Source: Beijerinckiaceae bacterium
GTDB lineage: Bacteria > Pseudomonadota > Alphaproteobacteria > Rhizobiales > Beijerinckiaceae
Length of the DNA stretch: 64,000 bases
NCBI GenBank assembly: GCA_027531565.1
Contig: JAPZSB010000005.1
Span: forward strand, 434,001-498,000
Direction of reading: 5' to 3'
Below, one piece after another: positions 8,581 through 16,670 of the stretch. The position numbers and the translations under genes are program-made. The notes under the pieces are model-generated. The model saw only the letters and a list, made by a program, of their open reading frames with translations, made no database searches and was not told the origin of the DNA. Position 1 is the stretch's first letter; every line of letters begins with the position of its first letter.

Positions 8581-9147
8581 TCAGAGCTCGGCGGTCGGGC
8601 CGGCTTCCGCCAACGCCGCACCGATTTCGAGGCCGAGATCGTCCAGGTTGTCGGCTTCGCGCTCGAGCACATTCTCGCCGCGGGCCTGACGCTCGGCTTC
8701 CTCGGCCGAACGGGCGACGTTGATCGTCACCTTGACCGAGACTTCCGGGTGCAGAACGACCGAGACATTGTGCAGGCCCAGCGTCTTGATCGGCGCATTG
8801 AGCGCGATCTGGCTGCGGGCCACGGTGAAGCCGCCGGCCGTGAGGATCTCGGCGAGATCACGCGAGGAGACCGAACCGTAGAGAACGCCCGATTCGCCGG
8901 CCTGGCGGATCAGCGCGAAGGTCTGGCCATCAAGCTTGACGCCGACAGCATCGGCATCCTTGCGGCGCTCGAGATTCTGGGCTTCGAGCTGGGCGCGCTG
9001 GGCCGAGAACTTCTCCTTGTTGGCTTCCGTGGCGCGCAGGGCCTTGCCGCGCGCGAGCAGGAAATTGCGGGCATAGCCGTCCTTCACGCGGACAACTTCA
9101 CCCATCTGGCCCAGCTTGGCCACGCGTTCGAGCAGGATCACTTCCAT
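8581..9147 (-). CDS. rplI: 50S ribosomal protein L9
   Basis: L9 bridges the L1 stalk base of the large subunit. At 188 residues it is longer than the roughly 150 of enterobacterial L9, as is common in alphaproteobacteria. The N-terminal RNA-binding domain starts [19 protein letters not shown] and contains the signature GYARNFLL; a long connecting helix and the C-terminal domain follow, then an acidic tail EADNLDDLG. It is the last gene of the rpsF-rpsR-DUF2232-rplI operon, 33 bases after the DUF2232 gene. Confidence 0.96.
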   Translation of the reverse strand: MEVILLERVAKLGQMGEVVRVKDGYARNFLLARGKALRATEANKEKFSAQRAQLEAQNLERRKDADAVGVKLDGQTFALIRQAGESGVLYGSVSSRDLAEILTAGGFTVARSQIALNAPIKTLGLHNVSVVLHPEVSVKVTINVARSAEEAERQARGENVLEREADNLDDLGLEIGAALAEAGPTAEL

Positions 9148-9180
9148 GGTTTCACTCCTTTGAGTTCAGATTGCGGGAAT

Positions 9181-10125
9181 TCAGAGCCGCCCGCGGCGGA
9201 AATCGGTGATGTGATCGATCATGCCGATCACGAGGAAGATCAGGGCCGGAAGACCGAAGACGATCAGCGCGGCCCAGATGGCGGTGAGAAGGAAGGCCCG
9301 CGAATCCATGCCGATCGTCCGGACATGCACAACGGCCAACCCCTGCAGGATGAGGGCAAAGAGCAGGCCGAGCGCCATGATCGATCCGAACAGCCCGACA
9401 TAGCCGTCCCGCATCGAGGCAAAGAGCGCGAGACCGAGCAGGATCAGCGTACCGCCCGGCAGCCGGAACCGGCGCAGGTCCGGCTTGACGAAGGCCAGCC
9501 GGCGCGAGCGATCCGCCACGAACAGGCCGATCGCGGCACTGGCCATCAGCGTGACCAGGGTGATCAAGGCCGAGAGCGGCATGATGATCGCCGTCATCAG
9601 CTCGAAGATCCGGGCCAGATCCCCCGACGGGAGCGACGGGCCGCCGCCTGGCATGCCGATCAGCGTGAAGACGGCCTCGACGGACCGCCGGATCCGCTGC
9701 TGGAGCGCCGCAAAATCCGGCTCGATGAGGAGCCCGGCAATGACAAAGGCCATCGCGAGATAGGAAATGAGGATCAGCACCAGCCGGCCGACCTCGATCC
9801 CGTCCCGTTCAGGGCGGCCGGCCAGCGGCGAGAACCGCGCTTCCGAAAGCCAGGCGAGGCCGAAAGCCGGCAGGGAGAACAGAGCCGCGATGGCAAGGGC
9901 CGGCGGCGTGCCGGCAGCAGCCTGCACGATCAGGGCGGCGGACAGCCCGGCCAATGCGCCGGCATAGGGGTGCCAGCCGAAGGCGACAATGAACAGCGGG
10001 GTCGGAGCAATGAGCGAGAGCAGGGCAGCCTGCATAGTTCCCGGGGTCAGGAAACCCGAGAGAAGGGCCGTACCGCATCCGGCAATGACCGCAACAAGGA
10101 GGGCCTGGGAAAATCCCTGGGGCAT
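9181..10125 (-). CDS. DUF2232 family membrane protein
   Basis: A 314-residue integral membrane protein of the DUF2232 type found between rpsR and rplI in rhizobia. Start at MPQGFSQALL is preceded by CAGGA; longer in-frame starts up to 10242 give charged sequence unlike the family. At least seven hydrophobic segments are visible, including IAGCGTALLSGFL, LAIAALFSLPAFGLAWL and LSALITLVTLMASAAIGLFV. It belongs to the same broad class as YbbC/YybS-like multi-spanning proteins; no transported substrate is known. Its conserved place in a ribosomal operon suggests co-expression rather than a ribosomal role. Confidence 0.85.
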   Translation of the reverse strand: MPQGFSQALLVAVIAGCGTALLSGFLTPGTMQAALLSLIAPTPLFIVAFGWHPYAGALAGLSAALIVQAAAGTPPALAIAALFSLPAFGLAWLSEARFSPLAGRPERDGIEVGRLVLILISYLAMAFVIAGLLIEPDFAALQQRIRRSVEAVFTLIGMPGGGPSLPSGDLARIFELMTAIIMPLSALITLVTLMASAAIGLFVADRSRRLAFVKPDLRRFRLPGGTLILLGLALFASMRDGYVGLFGSIMALGLLFALILQGLAVVHVRTIGMDSRAFLLTAIWAALIVFGLPALIFLVIGMIDHITDFRRGRL

Positions 10126-10278
10126 CGTGTCCTGCTGTCCCGCAAACCAGCCTTGCGGCTGGCGGTTAGAAGCGAGGTCACGGGCAGGCGACCGATCCTC
10201 GCTCCAGCAATACCGCCGGCGGTGTCCCGCCGGAAGCGACATGGCCTGCTTGCAGCCGGCGCAGGGCCGGCCGCGCTC

Positions 10279-10518
10279 TTACTTGATCACGTAGGGCAGG
10301 AGCCCGAGGAAGCGGGCGCGCTTGATCGCCTTGGCGAGTTCACGCTGCTTCTTGGCCGAAACGGCCGTGATACGGGACGGAACGATCTTGCCGCGCTCGG
10401 AAATATAGCGCGAGAGCAGCTTCACGTCCTTGTAGTCGATCTTCGGAGCGCCGGAGCCCGAGAACGGGCAGGTCTTGCGGCGGCGGAAGAAGGGGCGGCG
10501 GGCAGCAGTGGCGGACAT
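10279..10518 (-). CDS. rpsR: 30S ribosomal protein S18
   Basis: S18, 79 residues, binds the platform of the small subunit as a heterodimer with S6. The sequence has the basic N-terminus [15 protein letters not shown] and the typical core [19 protein letters not shown]. Its ATG overlaps the stop codon of rpsF in a TGATG arrangement, so translation of the two partners is coupled. The next 153 bases before the DUF2232 gene have no gene but contain two GC-rich short hairpins without a T-run. Confidence 0.97.
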   Translation of the reverse strand: MSATAARRPFFRRRKTCPFSGSGAPKIDYKDVKLLSRYISERGKIVPSRITAVSAKKQRELAKAIKRARFLGLLPYVIK

Positions 10519-10946
10519 CAGACTTCCTCCTCGGCGCCGTCAAAACCGGCTTCACCGTCTTCCCGGTCCCGGCGGCGCGGGCCACGATCACCGCGCTCGC
10601 CGCGCTCGCCGCGATCATCGCGGTCCCGGCGCTGCAGCATCGCGGACGGACCTTCCTCGAGTTCCTCGACCTTCACGGTCATGAAACGCAGGATGTCTTC
10701 GTTGATCGCCATCTGGCGTTCCATCTCGGTGATTGCCGCAGCCGGCGCATCGAGATTGAACAGCGCATAATGCGCCTTCCGGTTCTTCTTGATCCGGTAG
10801 GCAAGGGACTTGACGCCCCAGTATTCCACCTTGGCGACAGCGCCGCCATTCGCTTCGACGACCGCCTTGTAGGTTTCGGTCATCGCCTCAACCTGCTGCG
10901 CCGTCACGTCCTGGCGAGCCAGGAAAACGTGTTCATACAAAGCCAT
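10518..10946 (-). CDS. rpsF: 30S ribosomal protein S6 with charged C-terminal tail
   Basis: S6, 142 residues, starts at [13 protein letters not shown] after a GAGAAGG ribosome site. The conserved core covers about residues 1-100. The last 40 residues form a highly charged tail with [11 protein letters not shown] and an acidic end [14 protein letters not shown], of the kind seen in rhizobial S6. The tail is partly encoded by a 9-bp tandem repeat (10591-10617). First gene of the operon; its promoter should lie within the roughly 160 bases to the UDG-family gene. Confidence 0.96.
   Translation of the reverse strand: MALYEHVFLARQDVTAQQVEAMTETYKAVVEANGGAVAKVEYWGVKSLAYRIKKNRKAHYALFNLDAPAAAITEMERQMAINEDILRFMTVKVEELEEGPSAMLQRRDRDDRGERGERGDRGPRRRDREDGEAGFDGAEEEV
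10591..10617 (-). repeat. 9-bp tandem repeat in the rpsF tail
   Basis: Two exact copies of the 9-mer CCGCGCTCG (10591-10599 and 10600-10608) are followed by a third copy changed in its last part (10609-10617). On the coding strand they specify successive RGE/RGD triplets in the S6 tail. This kind of repeat could expand or contract in frame. Confidence 0.85.
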
Positions 10947-11029
10947 TTGTAAGCCTTCTCTCAAGTTTTGGTTCCGCTGGCGCGAAGCCCTTCGAGCCTC
11001 GGAAGGCACGAGAGATTTTCACGAAGGCG

Positions 11030-11058
11030 TTGACACAGGAGACCGGGTCCGGAAACCC
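11030..11058 (+). promoter_or_regulatory. possible promoter for the UDG-family gene and fabD
   Basis: A perfect TTGACA (11030-11035) is present between divergent rpsF and the UDG-family gene. At 17 bases downstream the hexamer is AAACCC, a poor -10, so only the -35 element is convincing. It lies about 140 bases upstream of the preferred start codon at 11173. Confidence 0.3.
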
Positions 11059-11172
11059 TACCGCCGCGAAACGACGGCTCTCCGTTCAGCCACCGGCCAA
11101 GCAGAAGTGGGCTCGATACGGGATCCGCTGTCGAAAATCAACGCCGAACTTGCCCCTGAAGCAGGAAAATCG

Positions 11173-11760
11173 ATGGAGCCGCTGCTCGCCAGAATCCGAT
11201 CCCGCGCGCTCTGCGAAAACCTGCCGCTCGGGCCGCGCCCGATCCTGCAGGCCGATCCGCGCGCGCGGATCCTGATTGTCGGGCAGGCTCCGGGCCGGAT
11301 CACCCATGCGAAGGGCCGCCCTTTCGACGATCCCTCGGGTGACCGGCTGCGCGGGTGGCTCGGCATTGGACGCGCGGAATTTTACGATCCCGCCCTGTTC
11401 GCCCTGGTGCCGATGGGCTTCTGCTACCCCGGCACAGGACGCGGCGGCGATCTGCCACCCCGTCCGGAATGCGCCGCAACCTGGCGCCGGCCGGTCCTCG
11501 AGGCGCTGCCCGCCATCCGGATGACGATCGTCCTCGGCGAACATGCCCGGCGCTGGCACCTGCCGGACCATCGGAAGCACAGTCTCGCCGAAAGGGTCGC
11601 CCGCTGGCGCGAAACCTGGCCAGCCCTCGTTCCGATGCCGCATCCTAGCCCCCGGAACCAGCTCTGGTTCCGCCAGCACCCGTGGTTCGAGGCCGAGCTG
11701 GTGCCGGCCCTTCGGCTGGAAACAGCCCGAATCCTCGGGCTTCCGGCCCCTGCGGCTTGA
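11173..11760 (+). CDS. uracil-DNA glycosylase superfamily protein
   Basis: A 195-residue member of the UDG fold superfamily, which removes uracil or damaged bases from DNA. Two motifs fit: GQAPGRITH with the following GRPFDDPSG near residue 42, and a C-terminal HPSPRN loop like motif II of the family, where the base-flipping loop sits. The branch is the uncharacterised group with GQAPG rather than classical UngA. The ATG at 11173 has AGGA seven bases upstream; an in-frame start at 11107 would add 22 residues. It is followed by fabD after 70 bases on the same strand. Activity on uracil is inferred, not shown. Confidence 0.8.
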   Translation: MEPLLARIRSRALCENLPLGPRPILQADPRARILIVGQAPGRITHAKGRPFDDPSGDRLRGWLGIGRAEFYDPALFALVPMGFCYPGTGRGGDLPPRPECAATWRRPVLEALPAIRMTIVLGEHARRWHLPDHRKHSLAERVARWRETWPALVPMPHPSPRNQLWFRQHPWFEAELVPALRLETARILGLPAPAA

Positions 11761-11830
11761 CTTCGTGCGAGGGCGGACGCATTCCCGCCTGCCGATCGCG
11801 AAGAACGAAGTATCGCTGGAGCAAGCGCGC

Positions 11831-12769
11831 ATGAGCAAGACCGCATTTCTGTTTCCGGGGCAGGGCAGCCAGGCCGTGGGCATGGGCAAGGCCCTTGCAG
11901 AAACCTTCCCGGCCGCGCGCGCCGTCTTCGCCGAGGTCGACGAGGCGCTCGGCCAGAAACTCTCGGCCCTGATGTTCGAGGGGCCCGAAGATCAGCTCAC
12001 GCTCACCGCCAATGCCCAGCCCGCCTTGATGGCGCATAGTCTTGCCGTGATCCGCGTGCTCGAAGCGGAAAAGGGGCTGGACCTCGCTGCCTCCGCCGCT
12101 TTCGTGGCCGGCCACAGCCTCGGCGAGTATTCCGCCCTCGCGGCCGCCGGCGCGCTGTCGATAAGCGATACCGCGAAGCTGCTCCGCATCCGCGGCGATG
12201 CCATGCAGGCCGCTGTCCCGGTCGGCAAGGGCGCGATGGCGGCGCTTCTGGGCGCCGAATGGGACCTCGCGAGCGAAATCGCCGAAATCGCCGCCACCGA
12301 TACCGGCCTGATCTGCGATGTCGCCAACGATAATGGCGGCGGGCAGGTCGTTCTCTCGGGCGACAAGGCCGCCGTTGACCGCGCCTGCGAGATTGCCAAG
12401 GAGAAGGGCGTGAAGCGCGCCATTCCGCTCCCCGTTTCCGCGCCGTTCCATTCCGCGCTGATGGCCCCAGCGGCTTCGGCCATGGAAGCCGCCCTCGCCA
12501 AGGCCACCATCACCACGCCGAAAGTGCCGGTCGTGGCAAATGTCACCGCCGGCCCGGTGTCCGACCCGGAAGCCATCCGGAAGAACCTCGTGCTTCAGGT
12601 CACCGGGTCTGTCCGCTGGCGCGAATCCATGCTCTGGATGGGCGGGCAGGGCGTCACCCGCTTCGTTGAATGCGGTTCCGGCAAGGTGCTGACCGGCATC
12701 GCCAAGCGGCTGGTCGCGGGCAGCGAGGCCGTGAATGTCGGGACGCCGGAGGATGTGGCGGGGGTCTGA
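11831..12769 (+). CDS. fabD: malonyl-CoA:ACP transacylase
   Basis: FabD loads malonate onto acyl carrier protein for type II fatty-acid synthesis. The 312-residue protein begins MSKTAFLFPGQGSQ, with the nucleophile Ser96 in GHSLGEYSA and the second catalytic region PVSAPFHSALM. The start is chosen by the family N-terminus; open sequence further upstream in this frame overlaps the UDG-family gene. The gene normally precedes fabG directly, but here two membrane-protein genes lie in between, the first starting only three bases after the fabD stop. Confidence 0.96.
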   Translation: MSKTAFLFPGQGSQAVGMGKALAETFPAARAVFAEVDEALGQKLSALMFEGPEDQLTLTANAQPALMAHSLAVIRVLEAEKGLDLAASAAFVAGHSLGEYSALAAAGALSISDTAKLLRIRGDAMQAAVPVGKGAMAALLGAEWDLASEIAEIAATDTGLICDVANDNGGGQVVLSGDKAAVDRACEIAKEKGVKRAIPLPVSAPFHSALMAPAASAMEAALAKATITTPKVPVVANVTAGPVSDPEAIRKNLVLQVTGSVRWRESMLWMGGQGVTRFVECGSGKVLTGIAKRLVAGSEAVNVGTPEDVAGV

Positions 12770-12772
12770 TGC

Positions 12773-13381
12773 ATGATCGACCAACCCAATCACGTCCTTA
12801 CGGAGGGATGGGGTCATATCGCCTGGGTGATTGTATCCGCGGCCCTGATTGCGGCGATCATTTTTTCCCTTACCGGAAAACTTCACAAGCAGCTTTCGAC
12901 AGCCAGCCATAGGCTGGCCTTTCTCGTGCCGATTGCCGCTTTCGGTATCCTTGCGGTGCTGTTCTCGGCGATCGCGCTCGGCCTCAAGGAACACTTTAAC
13001 GGCCGGCCACGCATCGAGTATTTTGACAATGGTTTTTGTCATTATGACCTCGACGGCAGCAATCGCTTCATCCGATGGACCCAGGTCGCAGACTTGGCAC
13101 GGTGCACTTACCCCTCCCGCACTGACCCCGGCGGGAAGTGCACCAATGGAACCGAGCCGATCCGCTCGGCCCCCTCGTACAACCGCAGTTTCCATGCAGC
13201 GCAGTTCACCTTGAAGAACTGCAAAGGTGAAAACTGCACGGTCTTGATCGATTCAATGCATCAGTCCGGTTTTGTTGACGATCTTGCCGGCCGCATCCGC
13301 AAGGCGCCGGCTTCACCCGGGCCGGATCGGACTTGCCAGACGATTGCTCCGTTTGCTCATAAAGGTGGAAACCGAGGCTAA
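12773..13381 (+). CDS. two-helix membrane protein, possible PH-like domain
   Basis: A 202-residue protein I do not recognise by name. Two membrane helices lie near residues 17-34 and 47-69. A soluble part follows whose RPRIEYFDNGF and RFIRWTQVADL strands resemble the bacterial PH-like proteins that sit in small membrane proteins; this is a shape comparison only. It contains five cysteines in the soluble part, including CKGENC. G+C is clearly lower than in neighbours (30 of 60 in 12841-12900). It starts three bases after fabD, with GGAGG inside the fabD end as a likely ribosome site. The next gene has the same layout, so the two may be diverged duplicates. Confidence 0.65.
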   Translation: MIDQPNHVLTEGWGHIAWVIVSAALIAAIIFSLTGKLHKQLSTASHRLAFLVPIAAFGILAVLFSAIALGLKEHFNGRPRIEYFDNGFCHYDLDGSNRFIRWTQVADLARCTYPSRTDPGGKCTNGTEPIRSAPSYNRSFHAAQFTLKNCKGENCTVLIDSMHQSGFVDDLAGRIRKAPASPGPDRTCQTIAPFAHKGGNRG

Positions 13382-13423
13382 AGATCAGACTGAAACACTT
13401 CAGTAGATAAACGTCGATACGAT

Positions 13424-13446
13424 TGTCCAGCTGCCAAAACTGGACA
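13424..13446 (+). promoter_or_regulatory. 7-bp hairpin over a start region
   Basis: TGTCCAG (13424-13430) and CTGGACA (13440-13446) are perfect reverse complements around a 9-base loop, ending four bases before the ATG at 13451. The only purine-rich segment able to act as a ribosome site (TGGA) lies inside the right arm. A second small inverted repeat, ACTGAA-ACAC-TTCAGT, sits at 13389-13404. Confidence 0.45.
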
Positions 13447-13450
13447 TTCC

Positions 13451-14020
13451 ATGCAACACAAGCCCGAATTTCCGATCGTTTTCCGCCCCGGATTCCGCCT
13501 CTATGCGAGGCACGCCGGAACCGCGCTGTCCTTTATTGCTGCAGCTGCCTTCTTCCTTTGGCTTGGGATCGGCGTGGAACATCCCGCCAAGATCAGAACC
13601 ACGCTTTTTCTATTCTCGATTATAGTCGTCCTGCTCTGTTTGTTTGTCGGCATCATACAGCTTATCCAGATCGCCCTGCGAGGTCCGAGGATCGAGATCG
13701 ACACGGATCACATCCGGATTGCTTCCCTGCTGTTCGGCTGCACGATCCCATATGCCGACATCCAACGGGTCACGCTCGCCAGCAGCGGAAGAGGCTTTAT
13801 CCTTTTGAAGGACAGGCCGGAGATCATCAAGCGCCATCAGCCATTCGGTGGAAAGAACCGGACGCTCGGCTTTCCTCTGAAAATCCTTCTGCCGGAGATG
13901 TCGGTCAGTGCCTCTGTGCTGGTCCCCATTCTGGAGGGATTGCGCTCGGCAAGGGCGCGCCTGGATCACTCCGGGACGGAACTGGCCACGGCGTATCGCG
14001 GTTCAGGCGAGCAAGCCTGA
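13451..14020 (+). CDS. two-helix membrane protein, possible PH-like domain
   Basis: A 189-residue protein with the same plan as its upstream neighbour: two membrane helices (about residues 25-43 and 52-75), then RGPRIEIDTDHIRIASLLFG and IPYADIQRV, the strand pattern of bacterial PH-like or STM3941-type membrane proteins. The GPRIE stretch matches RPRIE of the neighbour in position, directly after the second helix. Function is unknown. G+C is low for this chromosome (30 of 60 in 13621-13680). It sits between fabD and fabG, so could be co-transcribed with fatty-acid genes. Its ribosome site may be masked by the hairpin at 13424-13446. Confidence 0.68.
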   Translation: MQHKPEFPIVFRPGFRLYARHAGTALSFIAAAAFFLWLGIGVEHPAKIRTTLFLFSIIVVLLCLFVGIIQLIQIALRGPRIEIDTDHIRIASLLFGCTIPYADIQRVTLASSGRGFILLKDRPEIIKRHQPFGGKNRTLGFPLKILLPEMSVSASVLVPILEGLRSARARLDHSGTELATAYRGSGEQA

Positions 14021-14112
14021 GCCGCGAAGGGTCGACGGACCTGATGGCCGCGGCAACGCGACCGGTTTCCAACGCAGTCGGCTGTGAATCGGGCTGGCGG
14101 ATCCCCGCCATT

Positions 14113-14125
14113 CGCGTTAAACGCG
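14113..14125. promoter_or_regulatory. palindrome upstream of fabG
   Basis: CGCGTT-A-AACGCG is a perfect 13-base palindrome 23 bases before the fabG start. It could be an operator but is short and GC-rich at its ends, so chance is possible. Confidence 0.3.
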
Positions 14126-14148
14126 CCGGAGTTTCAAGGAGCCACCCC

Positions 14149-14886
14149 ATGTTTGACCTCACCGGCAAATTCGCCCTCGTCACCGGCGCCTCGGGCGGCA
14201 TCGGCGGCGCCATTGCTGAAGCGCTGCACGCGCAGGGCGCCACGGTGTGCCTCTCCGGTACCCGCCGCGAGGCGCTGGAAGTCATGGCCGCCAAGCTCGG
14301 CGCGCGCTGCCATGTCGTTACCGCCAACCTGTCGGACCGCGCCTCGGTGGAAGCTCTGGTGCCGGAAGCCGAGAAGGCGATGGGCGGGCTCGACATCCTC
14401 GTCAACAATGCCGGCATCACGCGCGACAATCTCTTCATGCGCATGAAGGACGAGGAATGGGACCAGGTCCTCGCGGTCAACCTCACCTCGTCCTTCATTC
14501 TCGCCCGCGCAGCGGTGAAGGGCATGATGAAGCGCCGCTTCGGCCGCATCATCGGCATCACCTCGGTGGTCGGCGTGACGGGCAATCCCGGCCAGGCGAA
14601 TTACTGCGCCGCCAAGGCCGGCATGATCGGCATGACCAAGAGCCTCGCGGCCGAAGTGGCGAGCCGGGGCATCACCGTGAACTGTGTCGCGCCGGGCTTC
14701 ATCGAGAGCGCCATGACCGATGCGCTGAACGAGAAGCAGCGCGAAGCGATCATGGGCTCGATTCCCGCCGGCCGCATGGGCAAAGGCGAGGAGATCGCTT
14801 CGGCGGTCGCGTATCTCGCCTCGGTCGAGGCGGCCTATGTCAATGGCCAGACGCTGCACGTCAACGGCGGCATGGCGCGGATCTGA
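14149..14886 (+). CDS. fabG: 3-oxoacyl-ACP reductase
   Basis: FabG reduces 3-ketoacyl-ACP with NADPH in fatty-acid elongation. The 245-residue SDR begins MFDLTGKFALVTGASGGIGG, with NNAG near residue 84, catalytic Ser in ITSVVG and the YxxxK pair in NYCAAKAG. AGGAG lies seven bases before the ATG; upstream in-frame sequence overlaps the membrane-protein gene in another frame. About 190 bases separate it from acpP; that gap shows no gene and only weak promoter-like sequence, including TTGACT at 14966-14971 without a good -10. Confidence 0.96.
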   Translation: MFDLTGKFALVTGASGGIGGAIAEALHAQGATVCLSGTRREALEVMAAKLGARCHVVTANLSDRASVEALVPEAEKAMGGLDILVNNAGITRDNLFMRMKDEEWDQVLAVNLTSSFILARAAVKGMMKRRFGRIIGITSVVGVTGNPGQANYCAAKAGMIGMTKSLAAEVASRGITVNCVAPGFIESAMTDALNEKQREAIMGSIPAGRMGKGEEIASAVAYLASVEAAYVNGQTLHVNGGMARI

Positions 14887-15077
14887 GCGGCGCGCTGGGA
14901 AAGGGACGGGCGGATTTCAAGACGGATTATCCGGGCATTTTTTCCGCTTCATGCCGCGCTGCACGTTGACTTTCGCTGCCGCGTTTGGAAGGGAAGGCGC
15001 CGGGTTGTCGTCTCCGGGCTTGATCTCGCGGGGCGATATTGTCCTGCACAACAGGTGTCTACAGAGAAGGGTTCACC

Positions 15078-15314
15078 ATGAGCGATGTCGCTGAGCGCGT
15101 GAAGAAGATTGTCATCGAGCATCTCAGCGTCGATGCCGATAAGGTCGTCGAGGGCGCGAATTTCATTGACGATCTCGGTGCCGACAGCCTCGACACGGTC
15201 GAGCTCGTGATGGCGTTCGAGGAAGAATTCGGCGTCGAGATTCCGGACGACGCGGCCGAGACGATCGTGACGGTCGGCGATGCCGTGAAGTTCCTCGAAA
15301 AGAACGCGGCCTGA
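15078..15314 (+). CDS. acpP: acyl carrier protein
   Basis: A 78-residue acidic carrier whose Ser37 in GADSLDTVE takes the 4'-phosphopantetheine arm that carries growing fatty acids. The start [10 protein letters not shown] is the family N-terminus and has GAGAAGG 8 bases upstream. It is followed by fabF after 23 bases, the normal acpP-fabF pairing. Confidence 0.97.
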   Translation: MSDVAERVKKIVIEHLSVDADKVVEGANFIDDLGADSLDTVELVMAFEEEFGVEIPDDAAETIVTVGDAVKFLEKNAA

Positions 15315-15337
15315 GCCACAGGCTTCCGGGAAGCGTC

Positions 15338-16603
15338 ATGCTCCGTCGGGTTGTTGTCACCGGCCTCGGGATGGTCACGCCGCTTGGTTGCGGCGTCGAG
15401 GCCAGCTGGTCGGGCATCCTCGCCGGAGCCTCGGCGGCGAAGCGGATCGAGACGTTCGACGTCTCGGATATCGCTGCCAAGATCGCCTGCATCATTCCTC
15501 GGGGCGAGGGGCCGAACGCCTTCCGTCCCGACGAATGGATGGACCCGAAGGACCAGCGCAAGGTCGATGAATTCATCATCTTCGCGATGGCTGCGGCGAA
15601 ACAGGCTCTGGATGATGCCGGCTGGCATCCCACGACCTACGACGATCAGGCCGCGACCGGCGTGATCGTCGGCTCCGGCATCGGAGGCCTGACGGGCATC
15701 AACGAGACCTCCCTGCTGCTGGCCGAAAAGGGTCCGCGCCGCGTCTCGCCCTTCTTCATCCCCGGCCGCCTGATCAACCTCGCCTCCGGCTACATTTCCA
15801 TCGCTCACGGGCTGAAAGGCCCGAACCACGCCGTGGTGACAGCCTGCTCGACCGGCGCCCATGCGATCGGCGACGGCGCGCGGATGATCGCCCTCGGCGA
15901 TGCGGATGTCATGGTCGCTGGCGGCACGGAATCCCCGATCTCGCGTCTCTCGATGGCCGGTTTCGCCGCCTGCCGGGCCCTGTCCACGGCGTTCAATGAT
16001 GATCCGACCCGCGCATCCCGTCCCTACGACAAGGACCGCGACGGCTTTGTCATGGGCGAGGGCGCCGGCGTGGTGGTGCTCGAGGAACTCGAGCATGCGA
16101 AGGCCCGCGGGGCGCATATCTATGCCGAAATCGTCGGCTACGGCATGTCGGGTGACGCCTACCATATCACCTCGCCCTCCGAGGATGGCGACGGCGCCTA
16201 CCGCTGCATGAAGGCCGCGCTCAAGCGCGCGGGCCTGACACCGGGTGACCTCGACTACATCAACGCGCATGGCACATCGACGCCGCTCGGTGACGAGATC
16301 GAACTGGGCGCCGTGGTGCGCCTGCTGGGCAACCATGCCGCCAATATCTCGATGTCCTCGACGAAATCCTCGACCGGCCACCTTCTCGGCGCGGCAGGGG
16401 CCATCGAAGCCATCTTCTCCATCCTCGCGATCCGCGATCAGGTGGCCCCTCCGACGATCAATCTCGACAACCCTTCGGTCGAGACCATGATCGATCTGGT
16501 GCCGCACACGCCGCGCAAGCGGAAGATCGACGTGGCCCTGTCCAATTCCTTCGGGTTTGGCGGGACCAATGCCTCGCTCGTGATGCGTCGTTTCGAGGAT
16601 TGA
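15338..16603 (+). CDS. fabF: 3-oxoacyl-ACP synthase II
   Basis: KAS II condenses malonyl-ACP with acyl-ACP. The 421-residue protein has the Cys-His-His triad of the family: Cys170 in TACSTGAH, one His in NAHGTSTPLGD and one in SSTKSSTGHLLGAAG. Full length and in operon with acpP upstream and mltG 67 bases downstream. Confidence 0.97.
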   Translation: MLRRVVVTGLGMVTPLGCGVEASWSGILAGASAAKRIETFDVSDIAAKIACIIPRGEGPNAFRPDEWMDPKDQRKVDEFIIFAMAAAKQALDDAGWHPTTYDDQAATGVIVGSGIGGLTGINETSLLLAEKGPRRVSPFFIPGRLINLASGYISIAHGLKGPNHAVVTACSTGAHAIGDGARMIALGDADVMVAGGTESPISRLSMAGFAACRALSTAFNDDPTRASRPYDKDRDGFVMGEGAGVVVLEELEHAKARGAHIYAEIVGYGMSGDAYHITSPSEDGDGAYRCMKAALKRAGLTPGDLDYINAHGTSTPLGDEIELGAVVRLLGNHAANISMSSTKSSTGHLLGAAGAIEAIFSILAIRDQVAPPTINLDNPSVETMIDLVPHTPRKRKIDVALSNSFGFGGTNASLVMRRFED

Positions 16604-16670
16604 GGGGCATTCCCGGCGGATTTGCCGCTCCTAACCCGTTTTCGCCATATTCCGAAGACATAGGCGGAGC

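Noticed and set aside
10126..10278. GC-rich hairpins CCAGCC-TTGC-GGCTGG and CCGGCGG-TGTC-CCGCCGG between rpsR and the DUF2232 gene as a terminator
   Set aside because: No T-run follows on the minus strand, and the next gene belongs to the same conserved unit. They could pause or process RNA but I cannot claim it.
6874..10770. Open frame of almost 1300 codons on the plus strand across alr-dnaB-rplI-DUF2232-rpsR-rpsF
   Set aside because: It runs antisense through six well-conserved genes; lack of stops follows from G+C-rich codon use. The translation is low-complexity rich in Arg, Gly and Asp.
12773..14020. The low-G+C genes between fabD and fabG as an insertion element
   Set aside because: No transposase, flanking direct repeats or terminal inverted repeats are visible; both are intact genes.
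14887..15077. TTGACT at 14966 and T-run near 14940 as promoter or terminator before acpP
   Set aside because: No -10 at proper distance and the stem before the T-run is only four to five base pairs.
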